Below are positions 45,966 to 56,654 of a stretch of 64,000 nucleotides of DNA, piece after piece (position 1 is the stretch's first letter; every line of letters begins with the position of its first letter). Both the position numbers and the translations under genes were made by a program. The stretch is from NCBI GenBank assembly GCA_021234155.1, contig JAJEKV010000100.1, forward strand, positions 3,572,116 to 3,636,115, written 5' to 3'. This DNA is from Isoetes taiwanensis (taxonomy: Eukaryota > Streptophyta > Lycopodiopsida > Isoetales > Isoetaceae). The notes under the pieces were generated by a model. That model was not told the DNA's origin. It saw only the letters and a list, made by a program, of their open reading frames with translations, and searched no databases.

Positions 45966-48500
45966 GAGATCACCATCAATGACTTACATTCAGCAGCTTC
46001 TCTTTTAAAGAAAGACAAGTGCCCTGGCCTGGATGGTTTCCCAGTGGAATTTTTTCAGGAATATTGGAATTGGTTGGGTTGCGATCTTTACAATGCTTTC
46101 TGTGAGTTTCGTAGGTTCAGAAGTTTGGATAAGATCATTAATACTGGCTGTATTTCTCTTATTCCCAAATGTAAAGAGCCGAAGACAATATCTGACTGGT
46201 GCCCTATCACATTATTGTCTTCCGTGTATAAAATAGTTGCGAAGGCCCTTGCAGACAAAGTGCGTGATGTCTTGGCTGTATCAATCTCTCCTACTCAGTC
46301 TGGATTCTTGCCAAGGAGGAGCATTTTAGACAATGTTGCCGCTGCTTATGAGGGTACGTACTGGGCCAGATTGAAAGGTCAGCGTATAGTCTATCTTAAG
46401 TTAGATTTTGCCAAAGCATATGACAGTGTAGATTGGGAATTTTTGGAAAAAAGCCTCTTAACATTGGGTTTTGGTCAGCAGTTCACCAGTGATATTATGA
46501 AGCTCCATTCGGCACGATCTACTGTGTTGTTTCAGGGGGAACCCTCCACTGTCTTTTCGGTTGGGCGAGGTGTTCGCCAAGGTTGCCCATTAGCTCCACT
46601 TTTGTTCACAATAGTAGCTGAGGTCCTCTCACAGCTATTTGCTAAGGCCATGCAGCAGGGGTTGAGTATGGAGGATGGTTCACAGGAAATTTGTAACCAG
46701 TATGCTGATGACACGTTCCTCTTTCTTGTTGCTGACGCAGACAATCTTCCGAATGCAAAGTTTCTTCTTGATACTTTCTCTTTAGCATCTGGAGTTCTTG
46801 TTGGTTGGCCAAAGTGTTCTGCATTATGGACGCTTGATGGGGTTGTGCCTTCTTGTGTTGCGGATTTTCCTTGGAAGGTGCTTCCTCATGGGAAGGCTAC
46901 TAAACTTCTTGGTATACCTGTGGGTATTCATATTTCTACCTCTGATGCTTGGGATATTATCATTGAAGGGTTACGTAAGCATTTGTTTTGGTGGAATACT
47001 GCTAAGCTCTCTCTGCCAGCGCGAATAACTGTTGCTAAGTATGTTTTAAGTAATTCCCATGTCTATATGGCCTCTGTCCTTCTGGCTTCTCAGTCAAAAT
47101 TTCAGGTGATTGTTACGATTGTCCTTAACTTTATTTGGGGTGGGACTGAGGAGCATGATGTGGTCAAGGTTGCATGGTCCAAATGCACCAAGCCAAAATT
47201 TGCAGGTGGTTTGGATATGACAGACTTCCATTTGCAGAGTAAGATTCTAATTTCTAAATTCATTTGGAGGATTCTTAAGGATATGGTTGACTCACCTGGA
47301 GTGCGGTTGGTGAAGCAGTCACTTGCACATTGTGTTCCTTTTGGGAAAGCTTCATTAAAACCGCTTCTTCCTTGGAGTCTCTTTTATCAGCTATGCCCTT
47401 TTCCTAATGCCTCTCCTTTTTTGAAAGGCTTGCTGGAGTCATGGGAGACAATACGGACCCTATTTCGGATTGATCTTGTTGCATGTCATCAGCTGAATGC
47501 CCCTTGTTGGTGGATACCTGTGGAAAATAATCTTCCACTTTGTGCCTCGGTTCATCCATTAACTCAACGGCGCTGGAGGTTAGCAGGAATCTTGACAGTT
47601 GCGGCATGGTATGATTCTGGCCAGTTAGCAACATGGCAAATCTTTCAAACAAAATTCTCATTGTCTCGATGGGACAGACCTATTTGGCAAAAGGTTGCTA
47701 GTACTCTGCCATTGGTTGCTCCAGAGGCTATTGAAATGTGCATGTGGGTTTCCCACTAGAGTATTCATGAGCATAGGCTTGTGAATTCTATGTATAGGCT
47801 GCTTGTCAATAGTGATATCCTTCCGCCATCCACTAGGTGGTCCCTTCAGCTTTCTCCTCCTAATTGGAGACGTATGTGGACTTGGGCTTGGGATAAACTT
47901 CTCCATCCTAAGGTGGTTGTTCTTTGGTGGCAGATTCTTCACAGATGTCCTCGTGTGAACGTGCTTGTCCACAGATTTGATCCTCGAGTGTCGCGACCTC
48001 GCCTTTGTGCAAGCAAGGGGACGAGACCATTGAGCATTGTTTCTTTTTATGTGTTCATCTCCGGCCGTTTGGTCTTGGTCGCTTTCTCTTTTCATGTGAC
48101 ATTGACAAGTCGCAAGTGCTTACGGCCGTCTATCCGGATACTTGGAATAAGTTGCGGAGCCAAGCATTTCATTTAGCATCAGGATGGTTGTTATGGTCCA
48201 TCTGAAGCCGCGAAGAACTGTCTATCTTTCAGGGTTTGGATATTCCTCCTGCAGTTGTCCTCCAAGACGCACAAGCTAGAATTGTTAAGGCTTACCATTT
48301 CTCTTCGCTTGCTCCTGCCAAGCGACAGTTGATATTTGAGTCCTATTTGAGTGTGTTGTCTTATGCATAGGCTGGTGGTTCTACTCAGTGGATCGTGATT
48401 ATCCTCTGAGACTTTATTCCCGCCTCTGCATTTGTATTTTGCTTTTTGGCTTGGAGTTTCAATAAAGTTTGTCGTCCTTCAAAAAAAAAAAAAAAAAAAA
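45966..48500 (+). mobile_element. 5'-truncated L1-type LINE with poly-A and target duplication
   Basis: A 13-bp flanking repeat (AATCTCAGAGTCA at 45953, AATCTCAGAGCCA at 48501) encloses the insertion, which ends TCCTTC plus about 20 A. Coding starts mid-ORF2. The frame is open from the junction to 47759: KCPGLDGFPVEFFQEYWNW, ISLIPKCKEPKTISDW, LDFAKAYDSVDW, GVRQGCPLAPLLFTIV, then the YADD box at 46701-46712 (QYADDTFLFL). A stop at 47757 and a later frame change interrupt the C-terminal zinc-binding domain (WAWDKLLHPKVVVLWWQ, then ETIEHCFFLC in another frame). The endonuclease and ORF1 are missing. An AATAAA lies near 48460. It is dead but fairly young. Confidence 0.9.
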
Positions 48501-48513
48501 AATCTCAGAGCCA

Positions 48514-50775
48514 TAATCAGACAGCAGGGCTCAAAAATAGCAATGTGTCTAACCATTAAAAATGCCACTGGGTATTTGAGGCTACCGGAAAAAATATCTG
48601 TTAGTGCATTTTTTAGTGTATTATGCCAGAAATTTTTTATTTTCTTGCCAGAAAATGGCCAGAAAGTTTTTAGGATGACTGGAATCTAACACAAGTGGGC
48701 GGATTTTTAGGGTAACTTGGTCAATGCTTTGCACTATTATTGAGCGAATATACATCCTGTCTGGGTTGACGGATATTGACGAGTCCCAGCTAGTCCACTC
48801 CTGGAGTTTGAATAGCAATATTGAATTAAAAAAAAAGGAATCTTTTGACTTCTATGGCCTTGTATAGATGCTTATCTGTACATGCCAAATGCTAGGTAAT
48901 TAAGCCATGTCAAAACAGCCTGAGATCTTTCAGAGCCCAGATATGGCTAATGAAATAGCCCAACACAATTTATGTCATGAAATTGGGGCACATTTACACG
49001 GGTCACATTATGAGAAGCATGTCCTTCCTCAATCCTTGGCATTTGAAATGCAGAAACAATAATCCTGTTTGCATCGAGAGTTTCCAGACCAACTTTCTAG
49101 GTCCTCTTTGTATTTGGTAGACAACCTAACGAATCTACTTTTGTTCTCAAACGAAGTCGAGGCCATTCACTGCCTTTTCAGACACCCAACATCACTATGG
49201 CAGCTTATAAAGTACTCTGACCAGAAATGTGTATCTTCATTTGTTCATGAGCTTTTCAGACATGAAGGAGCGTCCTCGAAGATAAAAACAGCATCACCCC
49301 AAGAAAACTAAAACAAACAAAAATTTCTTCACTGTTTCATCCCGATGAGAGAGTAACTACAAACTTGAGTGATGGACCGCTCTCCAAAGAATAGGAAACT
49401 TCGTGAGGTTAAAGGAGTCACATTAGCGATAAATAAGATGGGCAGCAAAACACAAGCACAACAATCTTTTCAAAAGGACATCATAAATGCAAAACAAAAG
49501 CTAAGATGGCGATTGGATCATCTTCCTAGAAATTTCAGCTTTATTTTTGATGATGTTATATATTATTGATAAGATTATGTTAGTGTCTTGAAGGCTATTG
49601 CCCTCCTTGCAGATTTACAAATTTATATTTTCTTGGTCTCATTCTTCTATAGAGGGATAGTTGAAACATATTTCTCTATTTTTCTCTCTCACATTAGCCT
49701 CCCTAAGTGAGGCATAAACTTTGCTAACCATGAACAATAAAGCAACTGAACTTCAACATTTTGTGACTTAACCGAGCAATAAAAAAAATTATTGACCAAA
49801 TAAAAAGAAACAGGACTGTTATGGGCAACGACTTACTCGTTATGCATGGTTGGGGCAACGACTTACTCGTTATGCATGGTTGGGGGAAATTACTGGATAT
49901 TCTGCTGTAAATTATATCATTGAATTTTATCTCCACTGACTATTTAAATTTCAGAAAATTTAAGTTGATCTCCACTGAAAATTTGAGTCGATCTCACTGA
50001 AAATTTCAGTTATTAACAAAATACACAAACCGATTTTACATTGCAATTATCAACACTGTATCAACAAAAAAAACCATGAGATTATCATGGTATTTCAATG
50101 TATTCAGCTAAAAAAACACTGTACCATGAAATTATCATGGTATTTCAATGTCATCAGCAAAAAAAAAACTTCATTTTTCTCATTGATCAATTGACTGCCT
50201 GCTGCTATTCATAGCTGACGTGATGGCAGTAGCTAATTCCTAAGTGAAGCCTCCCTAAGTGAAGCATAAACTTTGCTAACCATGCAATAAAGAAAAATTT
50301 ATTCACTAAATAAAAGAAACAGGAATGTTGTGGGCAACACTTACTCATGCACTTTATAAAGCGGATGATTGCTTTTTATTAGGCCATAAACTAGGTCTTC
50401 CCCTTCTTGTGACAGCTGCACCATTTATTTTTACAAATTCCTTTTGATTGCAAGATCTTCATAATCTTGTCAGGCTGTCAAATGCAACAGCAGCATTAGG
50501 ATGCTCACATTAATTGGAAACCTATATGGTGCTGATTTTGAGCCTTTCGATATTAACTTGGACGGTTAAAGAGAGATGATTCATCCATCCATCCAACCAA
50601 AGCAAAGAGATATAATTGCAGACTTGTAAATAAGCTGAAATGTATGCAAGGATTCAATTGAAAAGACTAAACCTTGTCTTCAATCTATAGAATTATATCG
50701 TCATTCAGGGCAACAAATTTTCATTAAGGAATAAGAAACTTACAGCAATGCAAACAAAAACAACCAGAAATTCAA
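48514..50775. other. No gene recognised; direct duplications
   Basis: A 31-bp unit (GGCAACGACTTACTCGTTATG..) is exactly duplicated at 49824-49885. A block beginning GCCTCCCTAAGTGA-GCATAAAC at 49691-49840 recurs in direct orientation at 50249-50345. An ATTATCATGGTATTTCAATGT block is repeated at about 50080-50160. No coding signature is seen. The last 200 bases are probably the 3' flank or 3' UTR of RPS17. Confidence 0.45.
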
Positions 50776-51210
50776 CTAAACTGCGACTGCCTCTGTTGTA
50801 GATTCAAATGGTGGAAGTTCTGCCTCCTCCTTCGGCTTGCCACGGGTGCCATCCTTGATAGGATTTATAGCAACTACTTTGAATTTCTTGGTCTTGCTTA
50901 CTGGCGCACACAATTCCAATGTCACAACATCTCCCACTTTACAGGCATTGTCTTCATCATGAGCATGGTATTTTTTGCTTGTTTTCACCCTCTTCCTATA
51001 CCTAGGATGTGGTGCTATTCTGAAAACCTCTACTGAGACTGTTTTATCATTACTTGAACAGACTACCTTACCCTGGATTTTCTTAGCCGCTTCAACTCGT
51101 AAGGCAGAAGGAACTCGGGGAGCAATATCCAACCTGGGAGACGTGTTGACAAGCTTGGGACCCCAGATTGAGGAAGTAAGAGAAGGCTGCGCCGGAGCAA
51201 CGATTGCCAT
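50776..51210 (-). CDS. RPS17: Plastid 30S ribosomal protein S17, nucleus-encoded
   Basis: This 144-residue single-exon protein is the clearest host gene here. S17 binds 16S rRNA early in assembly of the small ribosomal subunit, in this case in the chloroplast. The first 40 or so residues (MAIVAPAQPSLTSSIWGPKL..) are rich in Ser, Pro and Ala with few acidic residues, as in a plastid transit peptide. The S17 domain starts near residue 45: KKIQGKVVCSSNDKTVSVEV, then HPRYRKRVKTSKKYHAHDED, then CKVGDVVTLELCAPVSKTKK and FKVVAI. The KYHAHDE signature and overall length match plant plastid S17, including a short acidic C-terminal extension. There is no frame break. The start at 51210 is the first Met giving the transit peptide. 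Neighbouring DNA carries no ribosomal-protein cluster, as expected for a nuclear gene. Confidence 0.95.
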   Translation of the reverse strand: MAIVAPAQPSLTSSIWGPKLVNTSPRLDIAPRVPSALRVEAAKKIQGKVVCSSNDKTVSVEVFRIAPHPRYRKRVKTSKKYHAHDEDNACKVGDVVTLELCAPVSKTKKFKVVAINPIKDGTRGKPKEEAELPPFESTTEAVAV

Positions 51211-52320
51211 GGCAAACCCTCAGACTTCCTCAGGATAAGGTGTTCATATACCAGGCCCGATATCAACCACAGGTTCTCTATAGGTGAATATACTGTGAAC
51301 TATTCTGTGGAAGCAGTATTTTTCCTTATAGGAAAATACATAAAAAATTTCAGGTGAATTTCCTGACATGCACTAACTCAATACTCTTATTTTGCAATCG
51401 GAAAACCTTCTTTACCTCGGAGTTCTCTCAATGTTATCTATGATATTGTCTTTATTGCTTCCTCCTTATTGCTCACTTGGGATCATTGGATCCCAATATA
51501 ATACCTTGAATATCCTTAATCAAGGGATATACAATTTTCCCCTCATACCCATGTATAAAAAAGTGCTCCCATATGCATACTTATACATGTACAAATACCT
51601 GACAACAAGAAATAGAAATGATTTTATACAAGAATAAAGCAAAGCACTTCCATATTACACAACAAAAGTGAACGGTGCATCGAGAAAGTGGCCTGAAAAG
51701 CTTGACATACAGACTCCAAGGCTACGAGCTCCAGGTACAAGCTTTTTGTATCACACATAGCCAATGTATGAGGAGATAGAAAGGGGGCTTCTGAATACAG
51801 ACTTGAAAAACAAGCCCCACATAGAAGCTGATGTACAAACTTGATGATCCATAAATTGCCATTACAAACAGGCTTCAAAAAGAAGCTTCACAAAGGAGCT
51901 GTATGTACAAGCTCTATACACAAAGCAAACAGAAGGAACGAAGAAAGTAAACGTGTTCACATGGGATGTCATGCCCATGTCGAGCCTGCATGGTATGGAA
52001 GTACATCCTACAAAGGCATTCCAAGGTGATATTGTGCCTTATCAAGAGAGCTTGCATCAGATTCATGTATCATGGAAGACTTTGTGTTGCTTCAGAGAGA
52101 CCCTCAAGTCTTTCATATTCAAATAGTACAATGTCTCTTCAAGTCGATGAAGAGTATTGCATATAGCAGTCTTGCATTTCTTGATGGACATCATAGTTTC
52201 CTTTGCTCAGATCTGTTTTCAACTGCAACATAAACATGCTTCTTAAGTTCTTCATAGGAATATGTGTCTATATCTACAAGTGGACTAAAGACAACATCTA
52301 CGTCGTCTATAGCATTACCA
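51211..52320. other. No gene recognised
   Basis: The first part holds the RPS17 upstream region. The rest is AT-rich, with repeated AAGCTT/ACAAGCT words between 51690 and 51920. No coding signature is seen. Confidence 0.4.
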
Positions 52321-52326
52321 GGCTTT

Positions 52327-52332
52327 TTTATT
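52327..52332 (-). promoter_or_regulatory. Poly-A signal downstream of the 52387-52647 frame
   Basis: AATAAA on the minus strand, about 55 bases after the stop codon of the minus-strand frame ending at 52387. Its spacing fits a plant near-upstream element and supports that frame as a real 3' exon. Confidence 0.35.
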
Positions 52333-52386
52333 GCTCTTACATAAAATCAAGAAATATGTACATGAATAAACCAAACACATCGTAAC

Positions 52387-52647
52387 TTAGTTAGCAGAGA
52401 AGGACCAATCGTGCACATTCAGAGGGATGTAACTTGGACAGGTAGCCAAGGGTGTGTTTGTAGGGCGGTGAGATGCCGGCAGCTCCTCACAAGCCTCTTC
52501 TTCACAATCCTCATTGCCTTCACTTCCTTCCACATACTGAATGTCAGCCTCAACATTCCAATACCTCTTTCTTGTCTTCCCAACACGCTCCATTGGCACT
52601 ATTCCAGGAGGAAGCCATAATATTTCTAACGGCGATATGAGTAGCAT
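52387..52647 (-). CDS. Possible terminal exon of an unknown host gene
   Basis: An 86-codon frame reads VPMERVGKTRKRYWNVEADI, followed by an acidic run (EGSEGNEDCEEEACEELPAS) and a short hydrophobic end (PSYIPLNVHDWSFSAN). Composition is balanced, and a poly-A signal follows. I do not recognise the family. The upstream boundary is unknown, so the Met at the start may not be the true beginning. It could instead be a fragment of a repeat not seen elsewhere in the window. Confidence 0.35.
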   Translation of the reverse strand: MLLISPLEILWLPPGIVPMERVGKTRKRYWNVEADIQYVEGSEGNEDCEEEACEELPASHRPTNTPLATCPSYIPLNVHDWSFSAN

Positions 52648-52853
52648 GCTTCGGGTTCAGGGTCAAGTGGCAGACAACTTCTATACGTTGCTGCAAACAG
52701 TTTGAATAGGCGGTGCAGTAAGATGTCACCTACCATGAATAAAGCTAAAAGTGCATGGCTTTCAACAGGACGTTATGATTGCCAACAGTAACATAGTTCT
52801 TGATATCGTCAACTTTGTAAAGGGCATACAAGTCTATTCAGCATTTACAGCTG

Positions 52854-53129
52854 TCATAGGATGCCTATGATACAGCTTGTCCATGTCTTTAGACAGTAGC
52901 CTAGCATCCCTTCATAACAGCGTAGCTTTGTGTCCCTCAGAGCCTTGCATAGAATAACAATCTCAGCCGGTTTATAGGTATCCCAACCCAATTTTTTTCC
53001 AACCTTGCATTCGCTGTTATAGAACTTGCTAGACCAATTATAAAGGTGCACTGCAGATGAAGGTGATCTAAATCTGGCCCTCATACTGAAAAACTTTGCA
53101 TCTAAAAATTTACATACATAGGTAGACAT
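52854..53129 (-). CDS. Possible exon of an unknown gene
   Basis: A 91-codon frame with a balanced composition (AVHLYNWSSKFYNSECKVGK, KLGWDTYKPAEIVILCKALR, CYEGMLGYCLKTW). No family is recognised. It lies upstream, on the same strand, of the possible terminal exon at 52387-52647 and might belong to the same gene, but no clean donor/acceptor pair could be fixed. Confidence 0.25.
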   Translation of the reverse strand: MSTYVCKFLDAKFFSMRARFRSPSSAVHLYNWSSKFYNSECKVGKKLGWDTYKPAEIVILCKALRDTKLRCYEGMLGYCLKTWTSCIIGIL

Positions 53130-53159
53130 TGCATCCCATACTAGTACGACTTCATTAAT

Positions 53160-53880
53160 TTGAGAAGAAACAACTCATTTGTGAATTTTCACCTAGCTAA
53201 CAAAACCATTAAAGGTTGTAAAGTACCTCACTTTAAAAGGCACGGTGCCTGACCTTTACCTTTAATTGAAATGGTAACGACGTCCATTAGCAGGATAAAT
53301 TTAAATTGATATCCAAGTACCTTGGGCGATATAAATTTGAATTAGCTATATGTTTGTTTTTTGTTTTTTTTGAAGAATATAAGAATATATTAAACCACTA
53401 GAATGTGATCAAGTACAATGATAAGTGTGGTGCTAAGAAATGAAGCGCCCATCATGATCCACAATCTGTAGAAATGTCGTCCAAATTTCCCGCTTAACTG
53501 TGCCAGACAAACTTGAGACTTGGTAAGCCTGCCACAACTTATGCCTCAAGATCGTGTGGAACCATTTTGAAAGGGCTAAACAACTCATTTGTGAATTTTC
53601 ACTCTAGCTTTTCCAAATCAGCCACATTAAAGGTTGCATAAATGAAATGTACCTCACTTTAAAAGGCACTAGCAAAGACTCCCAAAAGAATCTTTACCTT
53701 TAAGTGAAGTGGTAAAGAGGGCTCTCACCGGGACCAAGCTGGATAAATTTAAATTGACAATCCAAGCTCAATGGTCTCACATGAAACCTTGAATAAAGCT
53801 ATATGTTTGTTTTTGTTTTTTTGAAGAATGGACTCGGACATTCACCACTAGAATGTGTGCAAGATCGCAATGAAAAGGGT
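53160..53880. repeat. Diverged tandem duplication spanning a LINE 3' junction
   Basis: The blocks ACAACTCATTTGTGAATTTTCAC, ATTAAAGGTTG, TACCTCACTTTAAAAGGCAC, TTTACCTTTAA-TGAA-TGGTAA, GGATAAATTTAAATTGA, TATATGTTTGTTTTTTG and CCACTAGAATGTG occur in the same order at 53160-53415 and 53576-53855. Each copy ends with a T-rich run followed by TTGAAGAAT, the poly-A junction of the minus-strand LINE to the right. Either the LINE 3' end and its flank were duplicated together, or two LINEs landed in copies of one repeat. Confidence 0.65.
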
Positions 53881-55165
53881 GGATTTTAAGGAGGAGGCAA
53901 TGTATTCCACATGATCCACTTCCACATGGCGGGCCCAACTCCCCGAAGCTTAAGCGACCACTTATCCGGCTGACAACGTGTCAAACTAAGAGCCCATATG
54001 CGTTTCATGCTACAAACCGAGATGCATCAAGTCCACTATGACTTCCAAAAGATTGACTTGAGAAGACAACCGCAATGGAATAGCATTGACAATTCTAGCC
54101 CAAGTTCAGATGTCCCTTCGCCAAGGCCAAATCTTTCCAAAAAAACTCCCAAAAGCCATGACCCTCCCAAAATGAAATGCCACGGATGAATGTTACCCCC
54201 GCAAAGAATCCATCTAGCAAAGACTCCCCAAAAGGGAAGAGGCCAAGGGAGATGCAGAGTCCAAGGGTCCCAAAGAAAGGGCGATGAGGCTACCATACAC
54301 TTGCTAGGGTCCAATGAAAGAGAACCTTGACCACCTTCCAAACCTTCAGAGACCCTTAAGAAAAGGCGAAGCATGAGGGAATGGGCAAATCCTCAAACAT
54401 GCCCACGCCGAACGAGAATTGCCGGCTTCCTAAACACAATAGAGGCATTTAACAGAGCCAAACCTAAGGATTGTTTGCAACAAACGCCGATGAATTTCGA
54501 CACGGAACCTTCGAGGTGCAATGACACATCAAGCATACCCAAGCCCACAAAAGGGGACGCACATTTTCCACCAGGCGACGTTCATCGTAGCCCCTTCTCA
54601 TTCCCTCCCCAAAAAAAATTGCGGGCCGGTGTCATCCAACTCCTTAACCACACTTTTTGGCGCGACCAAGTATGCGAGGAGGTGCGTAAACATGAGTGCT
54701 AAGAGCCCGACTTGGCTACCGTAATCCTACCAACCATGGTGAGTTTACTTCCCATCCACCGGTTCAAATCTTTGCTTAAGATTACCAGAATGTCTCCCGC
54801 CCGATTGCCCTAGCATTAGTGTCCAAGCCAAATAGTATGCCAACAGTTTGCGCAGCCGTGTGTGGCGGTGTTAGAGCCTGTGGAAACCGACTCAACCACG
54901 GGGAGGAGGTTCCTCCAAGTACCCACATGGCCGAGCACCCGACCCGGTTAAGCAAGCATCCCGGCTAAAGAAAAGGCATCCAAAATATTCTTGGGTCGCC
55001 TCGAGATTGGACTCATCCGCATGAAGAAAGAGGAATGTATCATCCACAAATTGATCGCAAAACCCGTTACGACCCATCATCCATGCGGAGACCTTGCACC
55101 ACATTGTCGCGGAATTGCACGAAAAAAGCCGGGCGAGAGAGTTTCGCCACTATAGTGAACGTAAA

Positions 55166-56654
55166 GGTGCAGCCGACGGGCTCCGAAATTAACCAGAGCC
55201 AACGGGTTCGGCGGCGAACCCAAGAATTCGCCAGGCTTAACCCGCCGGATTTCGCCCAGCGAACCCAAGCCCCTCGACGTATGGGGCGCCCCCGGTAAGA
55301 TTGTGCGTGGTAATAGCTACCGGTTTGCCCAAGCTTAACCCAAAACCCCGCTTAGGCCACCCGTGTGATGGCATTGATTGCACCGGCGGTGGTTGCTCGC
55401 CGGGTTCGCCCAGCGAACCCAACCGACGGGCCATCGATCCGGTAGAGTGTGTCGCCGGAGGTCGCCGATTCGCGGTGAGCACTAATTAGCCTCTGCGGGT
55501 TCGCCCAAAGCGAACCCAGGGCCATACTTTTACACCTTCAAAAGCCGATCCTCCACAACCAAAAAAATCCCAAATTCAAACACAGGCCGATGCATATGAG
55601 GAGCAGCTCTGTTTGGGCAGAAAAATTTACATGTATGACTTGCCCCATCAATTCAACTCCGACCTTCTCGTAAAATGCAAATTCGGCCTGGTTGATTGGC
55701 TCGATTTACGCCGCGATATTGCCCCGCCATGGCTATGGCAATCCGTTAACAGATGGGTGGTTTCAAACCGATTCTTATGTTTCGAATTAATTTTTCATTC
55801 TCGCATGAGTTCCTATCCCTGTTTAACCACAAATCCGGTAGCTGCAGATGCATTTTTTATTCCTTATTACACTGGCTATGATGCTCTGAAATACCTCTAT
55901 AAATCTGCCCCAAAACAGAGTAAACCCCATGTATTAGAGCTCGTTAAGTGGAGAAATAATGTCGCAGATAAATTGCAAGTCTCTTGCAGATCTCTTTGCA
56001 GCGGTCCAAGAAGAATCCAACGAATCAAAAATCTGCGGCCCGGGAGGAGTAGCGAGCTCAAGATCCGACCCCCAAATCTGAAACACGGCCATTTTGGGAG
56101 TAGAATTAAGCTCTAAATCGAGCCCCAACGCTTCAAAATGGGGAACTTTGGGCGAATCGCTCAAAATCCTCGACCATAAACAAACACAAAAAACCCAAAT
56201 CCAAGAAACTCAAATCCCGCACATGATTTTTGAGCCCAAATGGGTGGCAAAGCCCTAATGGATCATAAAACAAATTGGATGTCTAATTGTGTTAGAAAAA
56301 CGGCATCGGAACGCCGGATTTGAGGTGCATTTGAAGGCTCCAAAGATGAATCTAAGACAAAGAAGCTCACTTTGGCGTCATCGATCCGCCCCCATCGATT
56401 GGCGTGGGTTCGCCCAAGCGAACCCGGTAGGGTCGCTGGTCCCACACGCTTGACTCCCTGCCACCGACACTTAATCCGCGGTTTGGGTTCGCCAGTTAAC
56501 CCGGCAAGAATGCCACGCAGCAATTGCGCTCGCGGAACCGCCATGCCACGCCCCGGGTTCGTTGGGCGACCGGGCTGGTTCGCCTGGCGAATTGGGTTCG
56601 ACAGGCGAACCCGCTTGGCATGTTGACTCAATTTCGGGAGCCAATAAAGTGGGC
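55166..56654 (+). mobile_element. Pack-MULE inserted in the LINE, carrying a host gene piece
   Basis: The insertion separates two halves of the reverse transcriptase. It is flanked by a 9-bp duplication, GAACGTAAA (55157-55165) and GAACAGAAA (56655-56663), a 7-of-9 match; with one copy removed the LINE reading resumes at FTIVAK. The terminal inverted repeats share GGCTCC(C)GAAATT and GCCAA-CGGGTTCG. Just inside each end stand four or five palindromic GGGTTCGCC-GCGAACCC units (for example 55398-55419, 55496-55518, 56407-56430). The middle holds a fragment of an exostosin-family gene. There is no transposase. The 9-bp duplication, long inverted repeats and captured gene fit a Pack-MULE. Confidence 0.85.
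55580..56116 (+). pseudogene. Captured exostosin (GT47) glycosyltransferase fragment
   Basis: The frame enters with AYEEQLCLGRKIYMYDLPHQ, the N-terminal signature of plant GT47 enzymes (xyloglucan galactosyltransferase MUR3/KATAMARI1-like), and continues FNSDLLVKCKFGLVDW. Further on TTNPVAADAFFIPYYTGYDA and LKYLYKSAPKQSKPHVLELV match the exostosin domain, where the enzyme normally continues for another 200-300 residues. Homology stops near 55975, and the frame runs on through unrelated sequence to 56116. The membrane anchor and the C-terminal nucleotide-sugar-binding half are absent, so no enzyme activity is expected. The reading frame itself is unbroken over about 130 residues, so the capture is not old. 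Confidence 0.8.
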
